The notes under the pieces are model-generated. The model made no database searches, was not told where the DNA came from, and worked only from the letters and a program-made list of their open reading frames with translations. From Pseudonocardia asaccharolytica DSM 44247 = NBRC 16224 (GTDB lineage: Bacteria; Actinomycetota; Actinomycetes; Mycobacteriales; Pseudonocardiaceae), in the NCBI RefSeq assembly GCF_000423625.1, contig NZ_AUII01000024.1, positions 1-64,000 of the forward strand: a stretch of 64,000 bases of DNA, read 5' to 3'. Below, one piece after another: positions 50,576 through 60,125 of this stretch (positions within the stretch are counted from its first letter, which is position 1; each line of letters starts with the position of its first letter). The position numbers were made by a program, and so were the translations under genes.

Positions 50576-51622
50576 TCAACCGGGTTTGGCCGTGGTCAGG
50601 ACCGTGAAGCCGGCGCCGACCAGCCGTCGGTTCACCGGGCCGGTCAACCCGGCGGCGCGCAGCAGATGCTCCTGCTCCTCCCGGGTGGGCAGCACGTTGC
50701 CCCACAGCAGCTCCTCGAACCCGGTCATCAGTGGGAACCAGAACTCCGGTTCGCGGGCCTGCTGCGGAGTCGACGGGTAGGTCTCGTCGACGATCACCAG
50801 CCACCCCGCCGGTCGCAGTGCCGCGGCGGCGTCGATGATCACCTTTGGCCGTTGCTCCGGCGCGATCTCGTGCAGCACCTCGACCAGCACGACCACATCG
50901 ACCTGTGTGCCGCCGAGCGCCTCGGAAACCGACCCGTGGTGCAGCCGGACCCGACCGTCGACGCCCGCCGCCGCGACCTTCTCCGCCGCGACCGCGAGCG
51001 AGTCGGCATCGATGTCCACCCCGATACAGCGTGCGACCGGGAACCGTTCGGCCACCGCCACCAGGAGCGTTCCCGTGCCGCAGCCGATCTCCAGCACCGC
51101 CCCGCCCGCCGCGAGCGCGTCGGCGACACCGGGCAGCTTCGGCAGGAGCCCGCGGGCGGTCATCGTCTGCAGCCCGCGGGTGGCCTCCGCGACCAGCCGG
51201 GCGAACCCGTCGCCGCGGCCCTGGAACGGGGTGACCGCTCCGGTGCGCATCGCCTCGGCGGTCGCCTCGAAGTCCCGGGTGGCGACCTCCGTGCCGAGCA
51301 GGACGTAGCCGGCCAGATAACGGGGGTCGGTGGGGTCGGTGAGGATCGCGTCCAGATGCGGGGCCAGCCGGTAGCCGTCGGTGCCGTCGGGGATATCGAG
51401 GACCCCCAGCCCGTGCGCCGTGCGACACCACGTCGCGGCATAGGGCTCGTGCAGCTGCAGCCGGTCCGCCAGCTGCGCCACCGTCGCACCGGGATGCGCG
51501 GCCAGGTCGTGCACGATCCCGGTCCGCAACCCGACCGCGAGCAGCCAGGTGGCGTCGAAACCGCGCCGCCACTCGACGATGCGCCCGACCTGTTCGTCGG
51601 GGATGGGCTCCGGGGTACCCAT
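50576..51622 (-). CDS. SAM-dependent methyltransferase, class I
   Basis: The 348-residue protein has an N-terminal winged-helix-like domain (GLRTGIVHDLAAHPGATVAQ, LADRLQLHEPYAATWCRTAH) and a Rossmann methyltransferase domain with motif I VLEIGCGTGTLLVAVAERFP, CIGVDIDADSLAVA and VDVVVLVEVLHEIAPEQRP. The layout is that of O-methyltransferase-like enzymes. ATG 51622 overlaps the stop of the IlvX-like gene (ATGA), so the pair is coupled. Substrate unknown. Confidence 0.85.
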   Translation of the reverse strand: MGTPEPIPDEQVGRIVEWRRGFDATWLLAVGLRTGIVHDLAAHPGATVAQLADRLQLHEPYAATWCRTAHGLGVLDIPDGTDGYRLAPHLDAILTDPTDPRYLAGYVLLGTEVATRDFEATAEAMRTGAVTPFQGRGDGFARLVAEATRGLQTMTARGLLPKLPGVADALAAGGAVLEIGCGTGTLLVAVAERFPVARCIGVDIDADSLAVAAEKVAAAGVDGRVRLHHGSVSEALGGTQVDVVVLVEVLHEIAPEQRPKVIIDAAAALRPAGWLVIVDETYPSTPQQAREPEFWFPLMTGFEELLWGNVLPTREEQEHLLRAAGLTGPVNRRLVGAGFTVLTTAKPG

Positions 51623-53199
51623 CACGTCACCAGCGCCGGGACGACCGCCTCGATGAGGTGCGGGCCGGGCTCGGCCATGGCCCGGTGAAGCGCCGCGGCG
51701 AGTTCCTCGGCGGCCCCGGCCCGAACCGCGGGTACCCCCATGCCGCCCGCGATCTGCACGAAGTCCAGCCGCGGGTCGCCGAGGTCGAACAGCGCGCGGG
51801 CTCGTTCGCCGCCTGCGGCCGCGCCCACCCGGGTGAGCTCCAGCCGCAGGATCGCGTATGCGGAGTTCTGGTAGAGGACCGTGGTGACGTCGAGGCCTTC
51901 CCGGGCCTGGGTCCACAGGGCGGAGATCGTGTACATCGCGCTGCCGTCCGCCTGCAGGCACCAGACGGGCCGGTCCGGGCAGGCCAGGGCCGCGCCGGTC
52001 GCGGCGGGCAACCCGTAGCCGATGGCTCCGCCGGTGAGGGTGAGCCAGTCGTGCCGCGGGGCGCCCGCGGTGGCCGCGGCCAGGCCCGTCCCGGAGGTGA
52101 TCGCCTCGTCGACGACGATCGCGCCCTCGGGCAGCAGCGCTCCCACGACGGCCGCGGCGCTGTCGGCGGTGAGGGTGCCGGTGGGGAGCGCCGGACGCGA
52201 CCCGGTCGCGTCCGGCGCCCGGACGTCTGATGCGACGAGGTCGGCGAGCGCCTCGAGAGCGGCGGTCGCGGCGCCGTCGCGGGGCGCGACCTCGTGCACC
52301 TGACAGCCGTCGGGAACCAGGTCGCTGGGCTTGTCCGGATAGCCGAAGAACGTCACCGGGCGCTTCGCCCCGGCCAGGATCAGGTGCCTGATCCCGGTGA
52401 GCTGGTGGACCGCCAGGTCGGCGAGGTATCCCAGCCGCGCCACCGGCGGGAGGCCGGCGCCGCGTTCCATCCGGGTCGGGAACGTCTCCGACAGCAGCCT
52501 CGCGCCGGTGGCCGCGGCGATCCGGGCGGCGGCGTGCAGCCCGCGCTCGCGGGTGGCCTCGCCGCCGATGAGCACCAGGCACGGCTCGCCGGAGCCCAGC
52601 GCCTTGGCCGCGGTGTCCACCGCGCCGGTGCCGGGGGTGTCGCGGAGTCGCCGGGCCGCCGGTACCGCGCCGGGCGGGGCCCCCACCGCGTCGGCCGCCG
52701 CGTCGGCCCAGGACACGTCGGCGGGCAGGATCAGGGTGGCGACCCGCCCCGGCGGGCCGGTCGCGGCGGCGATCGCCGCCGCGACGTCCTGGCCGATCTC
52801 GGCGGAGCTCGCGCAGCGCCGCACCCAGCCCGACACGGTGCCGGCGATCGCGTCGAGGTCGGAGTCCAGCGGGGCGTCGTAGCGCTTGTGGAAGGTCGCG
52901 TGGTCGCCGACGATGTTGACCACCGGGGTGCCGGCCCGCCGCGCGTTGTGCAGGTTGGCCAGCCCATTCCCGAGGCCGGGCCCCAGATGCAACAGGGTCG
53001 CGGCGGGCCGGTCGGCCATCCGCGCGTAGCCGTCGGCGGCGCCGGTGGCGACACCCTCGAACAGGGTGAGCACCCCGCGCATCCTCGGCACCGCGTCCAG
53101 CGCGGCCACGACGTGCATCTCCGAGGTGCCGGGGTTGGCGAAGCAGACCTCCACACCGCCGTCCACCAGCGTCTGGATCAGTGCCCGGGCTCCGTTCAC
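51622..53199 (-). CDS. ilvX: Acetolactate-synthase-like ThDP enzyme (IlvX type)
   Basis: GTG 53199 lies 8 bases after AAGGAG; reading further upstream would run into the palindrome at 53221-53266 and is rejected. The 525-residue protein begins MNGARALIQTLVDGGVEVCF, ANPGTSEMHVVAALDAVPRM with the ThDP-activating Glu48 in TLFEGVATGAADGYAR. Later come LTLTGGAIGYGLPAATGAAL and LQADGSAMYTISALWTQARE with the cofactor-binding ADG...N. It closely resembles mycobacterial IlvX, a catalytic-subunit paralogue outside the ilvBNC operon; whether it makes acetolactate or decarboxylates another 2-oxo acid is open. Confidence 0.88.
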   Translation of the reverse strand: MNGARALIQTLVDGGVEVCFANPGTSEMHVVAALDAVPRMRGVLTLFEGVATGAADGYARMADRPAATLLHLGPGLGNGLANLHNARRAGTPVVNIVGDHATFHKRYDAPLDSDLDAIAGTVSGWVRRCASSAEIGQDVAAAIAAATGPPGRVATLILPADVSWADAAADAVGAPPGAVPAARRLRDTPGTGAVDTAAKALGSGEPCLVLIGGEATRERGLHAAARIAAATGARLLSETFPTRMERGAGLPPVARLGYLADLAVHQLTGIRHLILAGAKRPVTFFGYPDKPSDLVPDGCQVHEVAPRDGAATAALEALADLVASDVRAPDATGSRPALPTGTLTADSAAAVVGALLPEGAIVVDEAITSGTGLAAATAGAPRHDWLTLTGGAIGYGLPAATGAALACPDRPVWCLQADGSAMYTISALWTQAREGLDVTTVLYQNSAYAILRLELTRVGAAAGGERARALFDLGDPRLDFVQIAGGMGVPAVRAGAAEELAAALHRAMAEPGPHLIEAVVPALVT

Positions 53200-53220
53200 G
53201 ATGTGCGCTCCTTCGTCGCG

Positions 53221-53266
53221 CCCGTGAGTGCGTAACAGTGTTAGAACACTGTTACGCACTCACGGG
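53221..53266. terminator. 46-base palindrome, GTGAGTGCGTAACAGTG family, copy 2
   Basis: Perfect 22-base arms at 53221-53242 and 53245-53266 flank AG. The element lies between the OsmC stop and the IlvX start on the same strand, so it probably ends OsmC transcription and isolates the IlvX-methyltransferase pair. Confidence 0.7.
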
Positions 53267-53272
53267 GGTGGG

Positions 53273-53794
53273 TCAGCTGGGCGCATTCCCGTTCACCGCG
53301 ACCGAGACCCCGGTACCGGGCCCGCAGCGGAGGGTCTGCAGCACGACGCAGTAGCGCTCGGTCAGTTTGATCAGCGTCGCGATCTGCTCGGCGTCGGCGT
53401 CGGTGGTGAGGTCGAACGTCAGCCGGATGTCGCGGAACCCGACCGGCGCCTCCTTGTCGACACCCAGGGTGCCCCGGAAGTCGAGGTCGCCCTCGACGTG
53501 CACCCGCCCGCCCACCGGGATCGCCAGCGCCGTTGCGACCGCCCGCAGCGTCACTCCCGCGCAGGCGGCGAGCGCCTCGAGCAGCATGTCGCCCGAGCAG
53601 AGCTGAGTGCCGTCGCCGCCGGTTGCCGGATGCAGACCGGCCTCGGCCGGCGCGGTCGCGGTCCGTACCCGGCAGGCGACACCGCTCCCGTCCAGTTCGC
53701 CGTCGGCCCGCAGCGTCACCAGCGCCGATCCCGGGTCCTCCCGATAGCGGGCCTTGAGCGGGGCCTGCAGATCTTTCAGCGATTCGGTATCCAC
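53273..53794 (-). CDS. OsmC/Ohr-family protein
   Basis: From GTG 53794 the protein has 173 residues. OsmC marks are the strand region LVTLRADGELDGSGVACRVR, the conserved helix LLEALAACAGVTLRAVATAL with the first reactive Cys, and LIKLTERYCVVLQTLR with the second Cys. These proteins reduce organic hydroperoxides using a Cys pair; general OsmC-like proteins of this length may have other roles. A longer start (to 53926) adds Arg/Pro-rich sequence without homology character. Confidence 0.85.
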   Translation of the reverse strand: MDTESLKDLQAPLKARYREDPGSALVTLRADGELDGSGVACRVRTATAPAEAGLHPATGGDGTQLCSGDMLLEALAACAGVTLRAVATALAIPVGGRVHVEGDLDFRGTLGVDKEAPVGFRDIRLTFDLTTDADAEQIATLIKLTERYCVVLQTLRCGPGTGVSVAVNGNAPS

Positions 53795-53882
53795 GATGTC
53801 ATCGTGCCGTCCCGGCCGCCGATCGGCACTGCTCGGGCGACTGGCGGGGTCGGGCCGCAGGCACCGTCGTAGGCTGCCGGGC

Positions 53883-54509
53883 GTGGCCGACGCGCCGAGC
53901 ACTCCAGTCGATCGGGTGGTGACCATCCCGAACGTGCTGAGCGTGCTGCGGCTGGCCGGGGTGCCGCTGTTCCTCTACCTGCTGCTCGGGCCGCGCGCCG
54001 ACGGCTGGGCGCTCGTCGTGCTGGTGGCAGGCGGGTTCAGCGACTGGCTCGACGGGAAGCTCGCCCGCATGCTCGGGCAGTACTCCCGGCTCGGCGCACT
54101 CCTCGACCCGGCGGTGGACCGGCTCTACATCCTCGCCGCGCTCATCGCCCTCGGGGTCCGCGAGGTCGTGCCGTGGTGGGTGGTGGTCGTCCTCGTCGGC
54201 CGCGACCTGGTGCTCGGGTTGTGCCTGCCGGTGCTGCGCCGCCGTGGATACGGCCCGTTCGTGGTCACCTATGCGGGGAAGGCCGCGACATTCCAGCTGC
54301 TCTACGCCTTCCCGCTGCTGCTGGTCGGGCAGGGCAGCGGATGGTTCGCCGAGCTGGCCCTGCCGTTCGGGTATGCCTTCGCCGGCTGGGGGGTGGCGCT
54401 GTACCTGTGGTCCGGGCTGCTCTATCTGACCCAGTTCGTGCTGGCCCTGCGCACCCCGGCCGTCGTCGCGGCCCAGGCCCGCGACCCCGAGGCGACCACC
54501 GCACGGTGA
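53883..54509 (+). CDS. CDP-alcohol phosphatidyltransferase (PgsA-like)
   Basis: From GTG 53883 the 208-residue membrane protein contains the family motif D-G-x2-A-R-x8-G-x3-D-x3-D in full (DGKLARMLGQYSRLGALLDP, AVD), with several hydrophobic helices. Its place before gcvH-garA equals that of mycobacterial pgsA2, so it probably makes phosphatidylglycerophosphate or cardiolipin from CDP-diacylglycerol. Exact product cannot be fixed. Confidence 0.88.
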   Translation: MADAPSTPVDRVVTIPNVLSVLRLAGVPLFLYLLLGPRADGWALVVLVAGGFSDWLDGKLARMLGQYSRLGALLDPAVDRLYILAALIALGVREVVPWWVVVVLVGRDLVLGLCLPVLRRRGYGPFVVTYAGKAATFQLLYAFPLLLVGQGSGWFAELALPFGYAFAGWGVALYLWSGLLYLTQFVLALRTPAVVAAQARDPEATTAR

Positions 54510-54526
54510 GGGCTACGCTGCCCAGC

Positions 54527-54916
54527 GTGATCCCCGAGGACCTCCGCTACACCGAAGCCCACGAGTGGGTCCGAGAGCTGGGCGACGGCGTCGTCCGCGT
54601 CGGCATCACCGACTACGCGCAGCAGCAACTCGGCGATGTCGTGTTCGTCCAGCTGCCGGCGGTCGGCGACAGCTTCGCCGCCGGGGATGCGCTGGGCGAG
54701 GTCGAGTCCACCAAGTCGGTGTCCGACATCTACGCTCCGGTGCCCGGCGAGGTCATCGCCGTGAACGACGCGCTGGAGGGCAGCCCGGAACTGATCAACT
54801 CGGCTGCCTACGATTCCGGCTGGATGATCGACCTCCGGCTCGCCGAGGGTGCCTCGGCACTGCTCGATGGCCTGCTCGATGCCGCGGCGTATCAGCAGCT
54901 GACCGAAGGGTCCTGA
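54527..54916 (+). CDS. gcvH: Glycine cleavage system H protein
   Basis: GTG 54527 gives 129 residues. The lipoyl domain is complete: DLRYTEAHEWVRELGDGVVR, GITDYAQQQLGDVVFVQLPA and GEVESTKSVSDIYAPVPGEV with the lipoylated Lys in STKS. It shuttles the aminomethyl group between the P and T proteins. GcvP is 2.3 kb downstream; gcvT is not in the window. Confidence 0.96.
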   Translation: MIPEDLRYTEAHEWVRELGDGVVRVGITDYAQQQLGDVVFVQLPAVGDSFAAGDALGEVESTKSVSDIYAPVPGEVIAVNDALEGSPELINSAAYDSGWMIDLRLAEGASALLDGLLDAAAYQQLTEGS

Positions 54917-54998
54917 TCCTGGCCCGCACGGTAGGTTTGTGTCGTGGCGCGGAGAGGACCGGGCCGTCCAACCACACACCCCAGGAGGAGACCCCGAG

Positions 54999-55454
54999 GT
55001 GACCACGAACGAGGGGCCCGGTGTTCCGCCGGAACGTGCTCCGGAAACCACGTCGGTCTTCCGGACGGACTTCTTCGCCGATGCTGAGCAGGCGGCGCAG
55101 GAGCAGACGGTCTCCGGCGTCGACGCGCTGCCTCCGGGCTCGGCGCTGCTGGTGGTCAAGCGCGGCCCCAACGCCGGCTCCCGCTTCCTGCTCGACCGGT
55201 CGACGACCAGCGCCGGCCGCCACCCCGACAGCGACATCTTCCTCGACGATGTCACCGTCTCCCGTCGCCACGCCGAGTTCCGCCGTGACGGAGGCGAGTT
55301 CGTCGTCGTCGACGTCGGTAGCCTCAACGGCACCTACGTCAACCGGGAACCGGTCGACACCGCGGTTCTCGCCAACGGCGACGAGGTGCAGATCGGCAAG
55401 TTCCGGCTGGTCTTCCTTACCGGGCCGCGTGGAACGGACACGGACCGCGGCTGA
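54999..55454 (+). CDS. garA: GarA/OdhI-type FHA regulator of 2-oxoglutarate metabolism
   Basis: GTG 54999 follows AGGAGG. The 151-residue protein has the phospho-acceptor motif ETTSVFR (Thr17, Thr18 in this numbering) and an FHA domain with GRHPDSDIFLDDVTVSRRHA and SLNGTYVN. Unphosphorylated GarA binds and inhibits 2-oxoglutarate dehydrogenase and stimulates glutamate synthase; phosphorylation by PknB/PknG turns it in on itself (knowledge from mycobacteria). The neighbourhood matches the mycobacterial gcvH-garA block. Confidence 0.95.
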   Translation: MTTNEGPGVPPERAPETTSVFRTDFFADAEQAAQEQTVSGVDALPPGSALLVVKRGPNAGSRFLLDRSTTSAGRHPDSDIFLDDVTVSRRHAEFRRDGGEFVVVDVGSLNGTYVNREPVDTAVLANGDEVQIGKFRLVFLTGPRGTDTDRG

Positions 55455-55616
55455 GCGCGACTGTGATTTGGCTGCGAACTGCCCGTCCGGAGGCGCGCGC
55501 GGTGGGGATCGCCCGTGTAGCGTCGGGGGGGTCAACGCCGGGCGGGTCACCGGAGCGAAACAACTCCGGGGACTGAACGGTGTGCGGACGCACGATGGGT
55601 GAGGAGGCGGGCGCAC

Positions 55617-56093
55617 ATGAGTGAGATGCGCGTCGTGGGTGTCAGGGTCGAACTGCCCGCGAACCAGCCCATCCTCCTGTTGCGGGAGACGAACGGAGAC
55701 CGGTACCTGCCGATCTGGATCGGGTCGGTGGAGGCCACCGCGATCGCGCTGGAGCAGCAGGGCGTGAAGCCCGCCCGGCCGCTGACCCACGATCTGCTGA
55801 AAGACGTGATCAGTGCGCTCGGGCGCCGCCTGGAGCAGGTTCGGATCACGGATCTGCAGGAGGGCACCTTCTACGCCGAGCTGATCTTCGACAGCGGGAT
55901 CAAGGTGTCCGCGCGACCGAGCGACTCGGTGGCGTTGGCCCTGCGGGTCGGGGTACCGATTCACGCGGCGGAGAGCGTGCTCTCCGAGGCGGGGCTCGTG
56001 ATCCCCGATGAGCAGGAGGACGAGGTCGAGAAGTTCCGGGAGTTCCTCGATTCGGTGTCCCCGGAGGACTTCCGCGGCGCCCAGCCCGGTTAG
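55617..56093 (+). CDS. DUF151 bifunctional-nuclease family protein
   Basis: ATG 55617 follows GAGGAGG. The 158-residue protein has the family core: VELPANQPILLLRETNGDRY, LPIWIGSVEATAIALEQQGV, RPLTHDLLKDVISALG, RITDLQEGTFYAELIF and ARPSDSVALALRVGVPIH. Its orthologue is the mycobacterial gene two after garA. Plant members were reported as nucleases; the bacterial function is not settled. Confidence 0.9.
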   Translation: MSEMRVVGVRVELPANQPILLLRETNGDRYLPIWIGSVEATAIALEQQGVKPARPLTHDLLKDVISALGRRLEQVRITDLQEGTFYAELIFDSGIKVSARPSDSVALALRVGVPIHAAESVLSEAGLVIPDEQEDEVEKFREFLDSVSPEDFRGAQPG

Positions 56094-56234
56094 GTGGTGT
56101 CGTCACCCGCGGTGGGTGACGTGCGTCGGCGCGGCACATTGACCGGCCGCTCGGACCCGCTTACCGTCGGCATCATCGAGCTGATCAGCGGGACGGGCGC
56201 ACCGCAGGCGCCGAGCCCGGCGGGAGGGAGTGCC

Positions 56235-56813
56235 GTGGACGCGTCGCCGCCCCACGCGCCTGAGCAGGGCGAGCTCTTTCCGGACCCCCTGCTCGGCGAC
56301 GGGCTCGAAGGACTACCCGACCAGCTGGTCGGCTTCCGCGGGCCGACGGCCTGCCAGATCGTGGGCATCACCTACCGCCAGCTCGACTACTGGGCGCGTA
56401 CCGGGCTGGTCGTCCCCTCGATCAGAGGTGCCGCCGGATCGGGCAGCCAGCGGCTGTACTCCTTCAAGGACGTGCTGGTCCTGAAGGTCGTCAAGCGACT
56501 GCTCGACGCCGGCGTCTCGCTGCAGAACATCCGGGTCGCGGTCGAGCACCTGCGCCGCCGCGGGATCCGGGACCTGGCCGGCATCACGCTGTTCAGCGAC
56601 GGCACGACGGTGTACGAGTGCTCCTCACCGGAGGAGGTCGTCGACCTGCTGCAGGGTGGCCAGGGGGTGTTCGGTATCGCCGTGTCCGGGGCGATGCGTG
56701 AGATCAGCGGCTCGATCAAGGACTTCCCGACCGAACGCGCCGACGGGGGCACCGTCGACGATGCCCCCGAGGACGAGCTCTCGCGCCGTCGCGCCCGCCG
56801 CGCCATCAGCTGA
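56235..56813 (+). CDS. MerR-family regulator (Rv1830-like)
   Basis: From GTG 56235 (after GGAGGG) the protein has 192 residues; a longer frame from 56094 adds sequence without homology character. The MerR winged helix shows GFRGPTACQIVGITYRQLDY, WARTGLVVPSIRGAAGSGSQ, RLYSFKDVLVLKVVKRLLDA and GVSLQNIRVAVEHLRRRGI. The C-terminal half (GITLFSDGTTVYECSSPEEV) lacks Cys metal ligands. It corresponds to the mycobacterial MerR protein upstream of gcvB; target genes unknown. Confidence 0.88.
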   Translation: MDASPPHAPEQGELFPDPLLGDGLEGLPDQLVGFRGPTACQIVGITYRQLDYWARTGLVVPSIRGAAGSGSQRLYSFKDVLVLKVVKRLLDAGVSLQNIRVAVEHLRRRGIRDLAGITLFSDGTTVYECSSPEEVVDLLQGGQGVFGIAVSGAMREISGSIKDFPTERADGGTVDDAPEDELSRRRARRAIS

Positions 56814-56889
56814 CCGCAGCCTCGCCGTCGTGGAACGGTGACCCCCGGGAGGGACGTCGGGTCCGTACCGTCGGCTCGCCCGCGCCTCA

Positions 56890-56960
56890 TCATGATCGGT
56901 GTTTCGGAGTCGGCGACCGCTCACCCCGTGGCCGATGCCGCCGAAACGCTGATCACGGCC
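56890..56960. terminator. Imperfect palindrome, GTGATCA family, copy 3
   Basis: ATGATCGGTGTTTCGG (from 56892) pairs with CCGAAACGCTGATCACGG (56941-56958) with few mismatches. It resembles the palindromes at 1669-1739 and 8708-8781 and lies between the MerR stop and the glycine riboswitch, where a terminator is expected. Confidence 0.5.
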
Positions 56961-57013
56961 GTTCGCGCCGTCCCGGCCGGTTGCGGCTAAGCTCACGAGT
57001 AGTCGCCGAACCC

Positions 57014-57232
57014 GCGCGGGAGAGACCCGGTCAGCCCGGGCGCCGAAGGAGCAACTCCTCCCCGGAACCTCTCAGGCATGAAGGACCGCGCGGGCGAGAC
57101 GCCTCTGGAAAGTGACGGTCGCCGTCCGCGGCGCTCGTCCGCCGACGGGGAAAGCCGGGCCGTCAGGGATGGCACGCGCCGGGTGAATCTCTCAGGCACT
57201 CCGCTTGCGGGGTATCGACAGAGGGGGAGGTA
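57014..57232 (+). ncRNA. Tandem glycine riboswitch (gcvT motif)
   Basis: Two aptamers occur in series. The first runs from GCGCGGGAGAGACCC (57014) through GCGCCGAAGGAGCAACTCCT to AACCTCTCAGGCA (about 57066-57078). The second runs from GCGCGGGCGAGACGCCTCTG through GCCGACGGGGAAAGCC to AATCTCTCAGGCA (about 57186-57198) and the closing GACAGAGGGGGAGG. GGAGAGAC, CCGAAGGAGCAA and CTCTCAGGCA are the hallmark conserved blocks. It sits 35 bases before gcvP and should turn on glycine cleavage when glycine is abundant. Aptamer borders are approximate. Confidence 0.95.
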
Positions 57233-57266
57233 GCCCCGAGCGCCTGCGTTCCCGGAGGTCGACCCG

Positions 57267-60125
57267 ATGAGCACCGAGACCCCTATCCAGCCCCGCGAAT
57301 CGCTGGCTGTGCTCGAACGGGGTCTCCCGTTCGAGGACCGGCACATCGGGCCGCGCGCCGAGGAGCTCGAGCGGATGCTCGCCGTCATCGGCGTGGCGTC
57401 GCTCGAGGAGCTGGCCGACCGGGCGTTGCCCGCCTCGATCCGCGACCGCGAACCGGTGCCGACGTCGCTGCCGGCGCCGGCGTCCGAGGACGAGATGCTC
57501 GCCGAGCTGCGCACCCTCGCCGCCCGCAACACCGTCACCGTCCCGATGATCGGGCTCGGTTACGCCGGAACCCGCACTCCGCCGGTGATCCGCAGGCATG
57601 TGCTGGAGAACCCGGCGTGGTACACCGCCTACACGCCCTACCAGCCTGAGATCAGCCAGGGCAGACTCGAGGTGCTGCTGGCGTTCCAGACCATGGTCGC
57701 GGACCTGACCGGGCTGCCGGTGGCCGGAGCGTCGCTGCTCGACGAGGCGACCGCCGCCGCGGAGGCGATGACGTTGCTGCGCCGCGCCGGCAAGTCCACC
57801 AGCCCCCGGTTCGTGGTCGACGCCGACACCCTGCCGCAGACCCTCGAGGTGCTGCGCACCCGCGCCGAGCCGTTGGGCATCGAGCTCGTCGTCCACGATC
57901 TAGGCGACGGGCTGCCCGACGACGACTTCTTCGGCCTGCTGCTCAGCTACCCCGCTGCCTCGGGTGCCATCGGAGATCCCGGGCCGCTGACCGAGGCCGC
58001 CCACGGGCGCGGAGCGCTGGTCGCCGTGGCGGCCGATCTGCTCGCATTGACGCTGCTGCGCGCTCCCGGCGAGCTCGGCGCGGATGCGGTGTTCGGCACG
58101 ACCCAGCGTTTCGGGGTGCCGCTCGGCTACGGCGGCCCCCACGCCGGATATCTCGCCGTACAACAGCGGCTGGCCCGTCAGCTGCCCGGACGGCTGGTCG
58201 GGCTGTCCCGTGACGCGGACGGCAACCCGGCGCTGCGGCTGGCGCTGCAGACCCGTGAGCAGCACATTCGCCGGGAGAAGGCGACCAGCAACATCTGCAC
58301 CGCCCAGGTGCTGCTCGCCGTCGTCGCGGCGTGCTTCGCGGTCCACCACGGGCCTGACGGGCTGCGCCGGATCGCGCGCCGGGTGCACCGGATGGCGGCG
58401 GTGCTGGCCGCCGGGCTGAGCGGCCACGGTGTCGAGATCGTGCACGACACCTTCTTCGATACCGTTCTGGCGCGGGTTCCCGGGCGGGCGAGCGCGATCG
58501 TCGCCGCCGCGCACGAGGCGGGTATCGCGCTGCGCCTGGTATCCGACGACGTCGTCGGCATCGCGTGCTCGGAGCTGACCACGGTCGCGCACCTGCGGGC
58601 GGTGTGGGCGGCGTTCGGGATCGGCGTCGAGGATGTCGACGCGCTCGACGAGGCGACCGGTGACGCGCTGCCCGCGTCGCTGTTGCGGGAGTCGGAGTAC
58701 CTGACCCATCCGGTGTTCCACGACCACCGCAGCGAGACCTCGCTGATGCGTTGGCTGCGCAGGCTCGCCGACGCCGATTTTGCGCTGGACCGGACGATGA
58801 TCCCGCTCGGCTCCTGCACGATGAAGCTGAACGCGACCGCCGAGATGGAACCGATCAGCTGGCCTGAGTTCGCCGACCTGCACCCGTTCGCGCCGGAGGC
58901 CGACGCGGCCGGTACACGAGCGCTCATCACCCAGCTCGAGCGCTGGCTGGCCGAGCTCACCGGCTATGCCGCGGTGTCCGTGCAGCCCAACGCGGGCAGC
59001 CAGGGGGAGTTCGCCGGCTTGCTGGCGATCGCGGCCTACCATCGCGCCCGCGGCGAGGCGCACCGCACCGTCTGCCTCATTCCGGCTAGCGCGCACGGCA
59101 CCAACGCGGCCTCGGCGGTGATGGCCGGGATGCGCGTGGTGGTGGTGGGTACCGACGCGGCGGGCAACGTCGACCTCGACGACCTTCACGTGAGGATCGA
59201 CGAGCATCGCGCCTCGTTGGCCGCCCTGATGATCACCTATCCGTCCACGCACGGGGTGTACGAGTCCGCGGTCCGGGAGGTCTGCGACGCGGTGCACGCG
59301 GCAGGGGGCCAGGTCTACGTCGACGGTGCCAACCTCAACGCGCTGGTCGGGCTGGCCCGGCCGGGAGCGTTCGGGGGCGACGTCAGCCACTTGAATCTGC
59401 ACAAGACGTTCTGCATTCCCCACGGCGGCGGCGGTCCGGGGGTCGGCCCGGTGGCGGTCGCCGAACATCTGGTGCCGTACCTGCCCGGTCGCGGGATCGT
59501 CGGCGCGGTGTCGGCGGCGCCGCACGGCAGTCCCGGCGTGCTGCCGATCTCGTGGGCGTATCTGCGGATGATGGGCGACGAGGGGCTGCGCCGGGCGACG
59601 CTCACCGCGGTTGCGGCGGCGAACTACGTGGCCGCGCGGCTGCGTGAGCATTACCCGGTGCTTTACGCCGGGGAGAACGGGTTGGTCGCCCACGAGTGCA
59701 TCCTCGATCTGCGTGGGATCACCAAGTCCACCGGTGTCACGGTCGATGACGTGGCCAAACGGCTCACCGACTACGGCCTGCACGCACCGACGATGTCCTT
59801 CCCGGTTGCCGGGACGTTGATGGTGGAGCCGACCGAGAGCGAGGATCTCGCCGAGCTCGACCGCTTCATCGACGCCATGATCGGGATCAGGGGCGAGATC
59901 GAGCGGGTCGCCGCGGGGGAGTGGCCGGCGGAGGACAATCCGCTACGCGGGGCCCCGCACACCGCGGCGTGCCTGGTGGACAAGTGGGACCACCCCTATC
60001 CGCGCGAGCTGGCCGCCTATCCGGCGGGGGTCACCCCCGGGGTGCACGGGCGAAAGATCTGGCCGCCGGTCCGGCGTATCGACGGGGCCTACGGCGACCG
60101 CAACCTGCAACTCCGCTGCCGGTGA
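57267..60125 (+). CDS. gcvP: Glycine dehydrogenase (decarboxylating), P protein
   Basis: ATG 57267 follows CCCGGAGG. The 952-residue single-chain P protein has both halves: N-terminal [43 protein letters not shown]-like [16 protein letters not shown], and the C-terminal PLP half with [43 protein letters not shown] and the Schiff-base Lys in [20 protein letters not shown]. It decarboxylates glycine and loads the aminomethyl group on GcvH. Controlled by the tandem glycine riboswitch upstream; its stop lies in a palindrome at 60119-60164. Confidence 0.97.
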   Translation: MSTETPIQPRESLAVLERGLPFEDRHIGPRAEELERMLAVIGVASLEELADRALPASIRDREPVPTSLPAPASEDEMLAELRTLAARNTVTVPMIGLGYAGTRTPPVIRRHVLENPAWYTAYTPYQPEISQGRLEVLLAFQTMVADLTGLPVAGASLLDEATAAAEAMTLLRRAGKSTSPRFVVDADTLPQTLEVLRTRAEPLGIELVVHDLGDGLPDDDFFGLLLSYPAASGAIGDPGPLTEAAHGRGALVAVAADLLALTLLRAPGELGADAVFGTTQRFGVPLGYGGPHAGYLAVQQRLARQLPGRLVGLSRDADGNPALRLALQTREQHIRREKATSNICTAQVLLAVVAACFAVHHGPDGLRRIARRVHRMAAVLAAGLSGHGVEIVHDTFFDTVLARVPGRASAIVAAAHEAGIALRLVSDDVVGIACSELTTVAHLRAVWAAFGIGVEDVDALDEATGDALPASLLRESEYLTHPVFHDHRSETSLMRWLRRLADADFALDRTMIPLGSCTMKLNATAEMEPISWPEFADLHPFAPEADAAGTRALITQLERWLAELTGYAAVSVQPNAGSQGEFAGLLAIAAYHRARGEAHRTVCLIPASAHGTNAASAVMAGMRVVVVGTDAAGNVDLDDLHVRIDEHRASLAALMITYPSTHGVYESAVREVCDAVHAAGGQVYVDGANLNALVGLARPGAFGGDVSHLNLHKTFCIPHGGGGPGVGPVAVAEHLVPYLPGRGIVGAVSAAPHGSPGVLPISWAYLRMMGDEGLRRATLTAVAAANYVAARLREHYPVLYAGENGLVAHECILDLRGITKSTGVTVDDVAKRLTDYGLHAPTMSFPVAGTLMVEPTESEDLAELDRFIDAMIGIRGEIERVAAGEWPAEDNPLRGAPHTAACLVDKWDHPYPRELAAYPAGVTPGVHGRKIWPPVRRIDGAYGDRNLQLRCR

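Noticed and set aside
51622-53259. Longer IlvX start reading through the palindrome (MRNSVLTLL...)
   Set aside because: The extra residues are encoded by the repeated palindrome and recur in unrelated genes; GTG 53199 has AAGGAG at good spacing and matches the family N-terminus.
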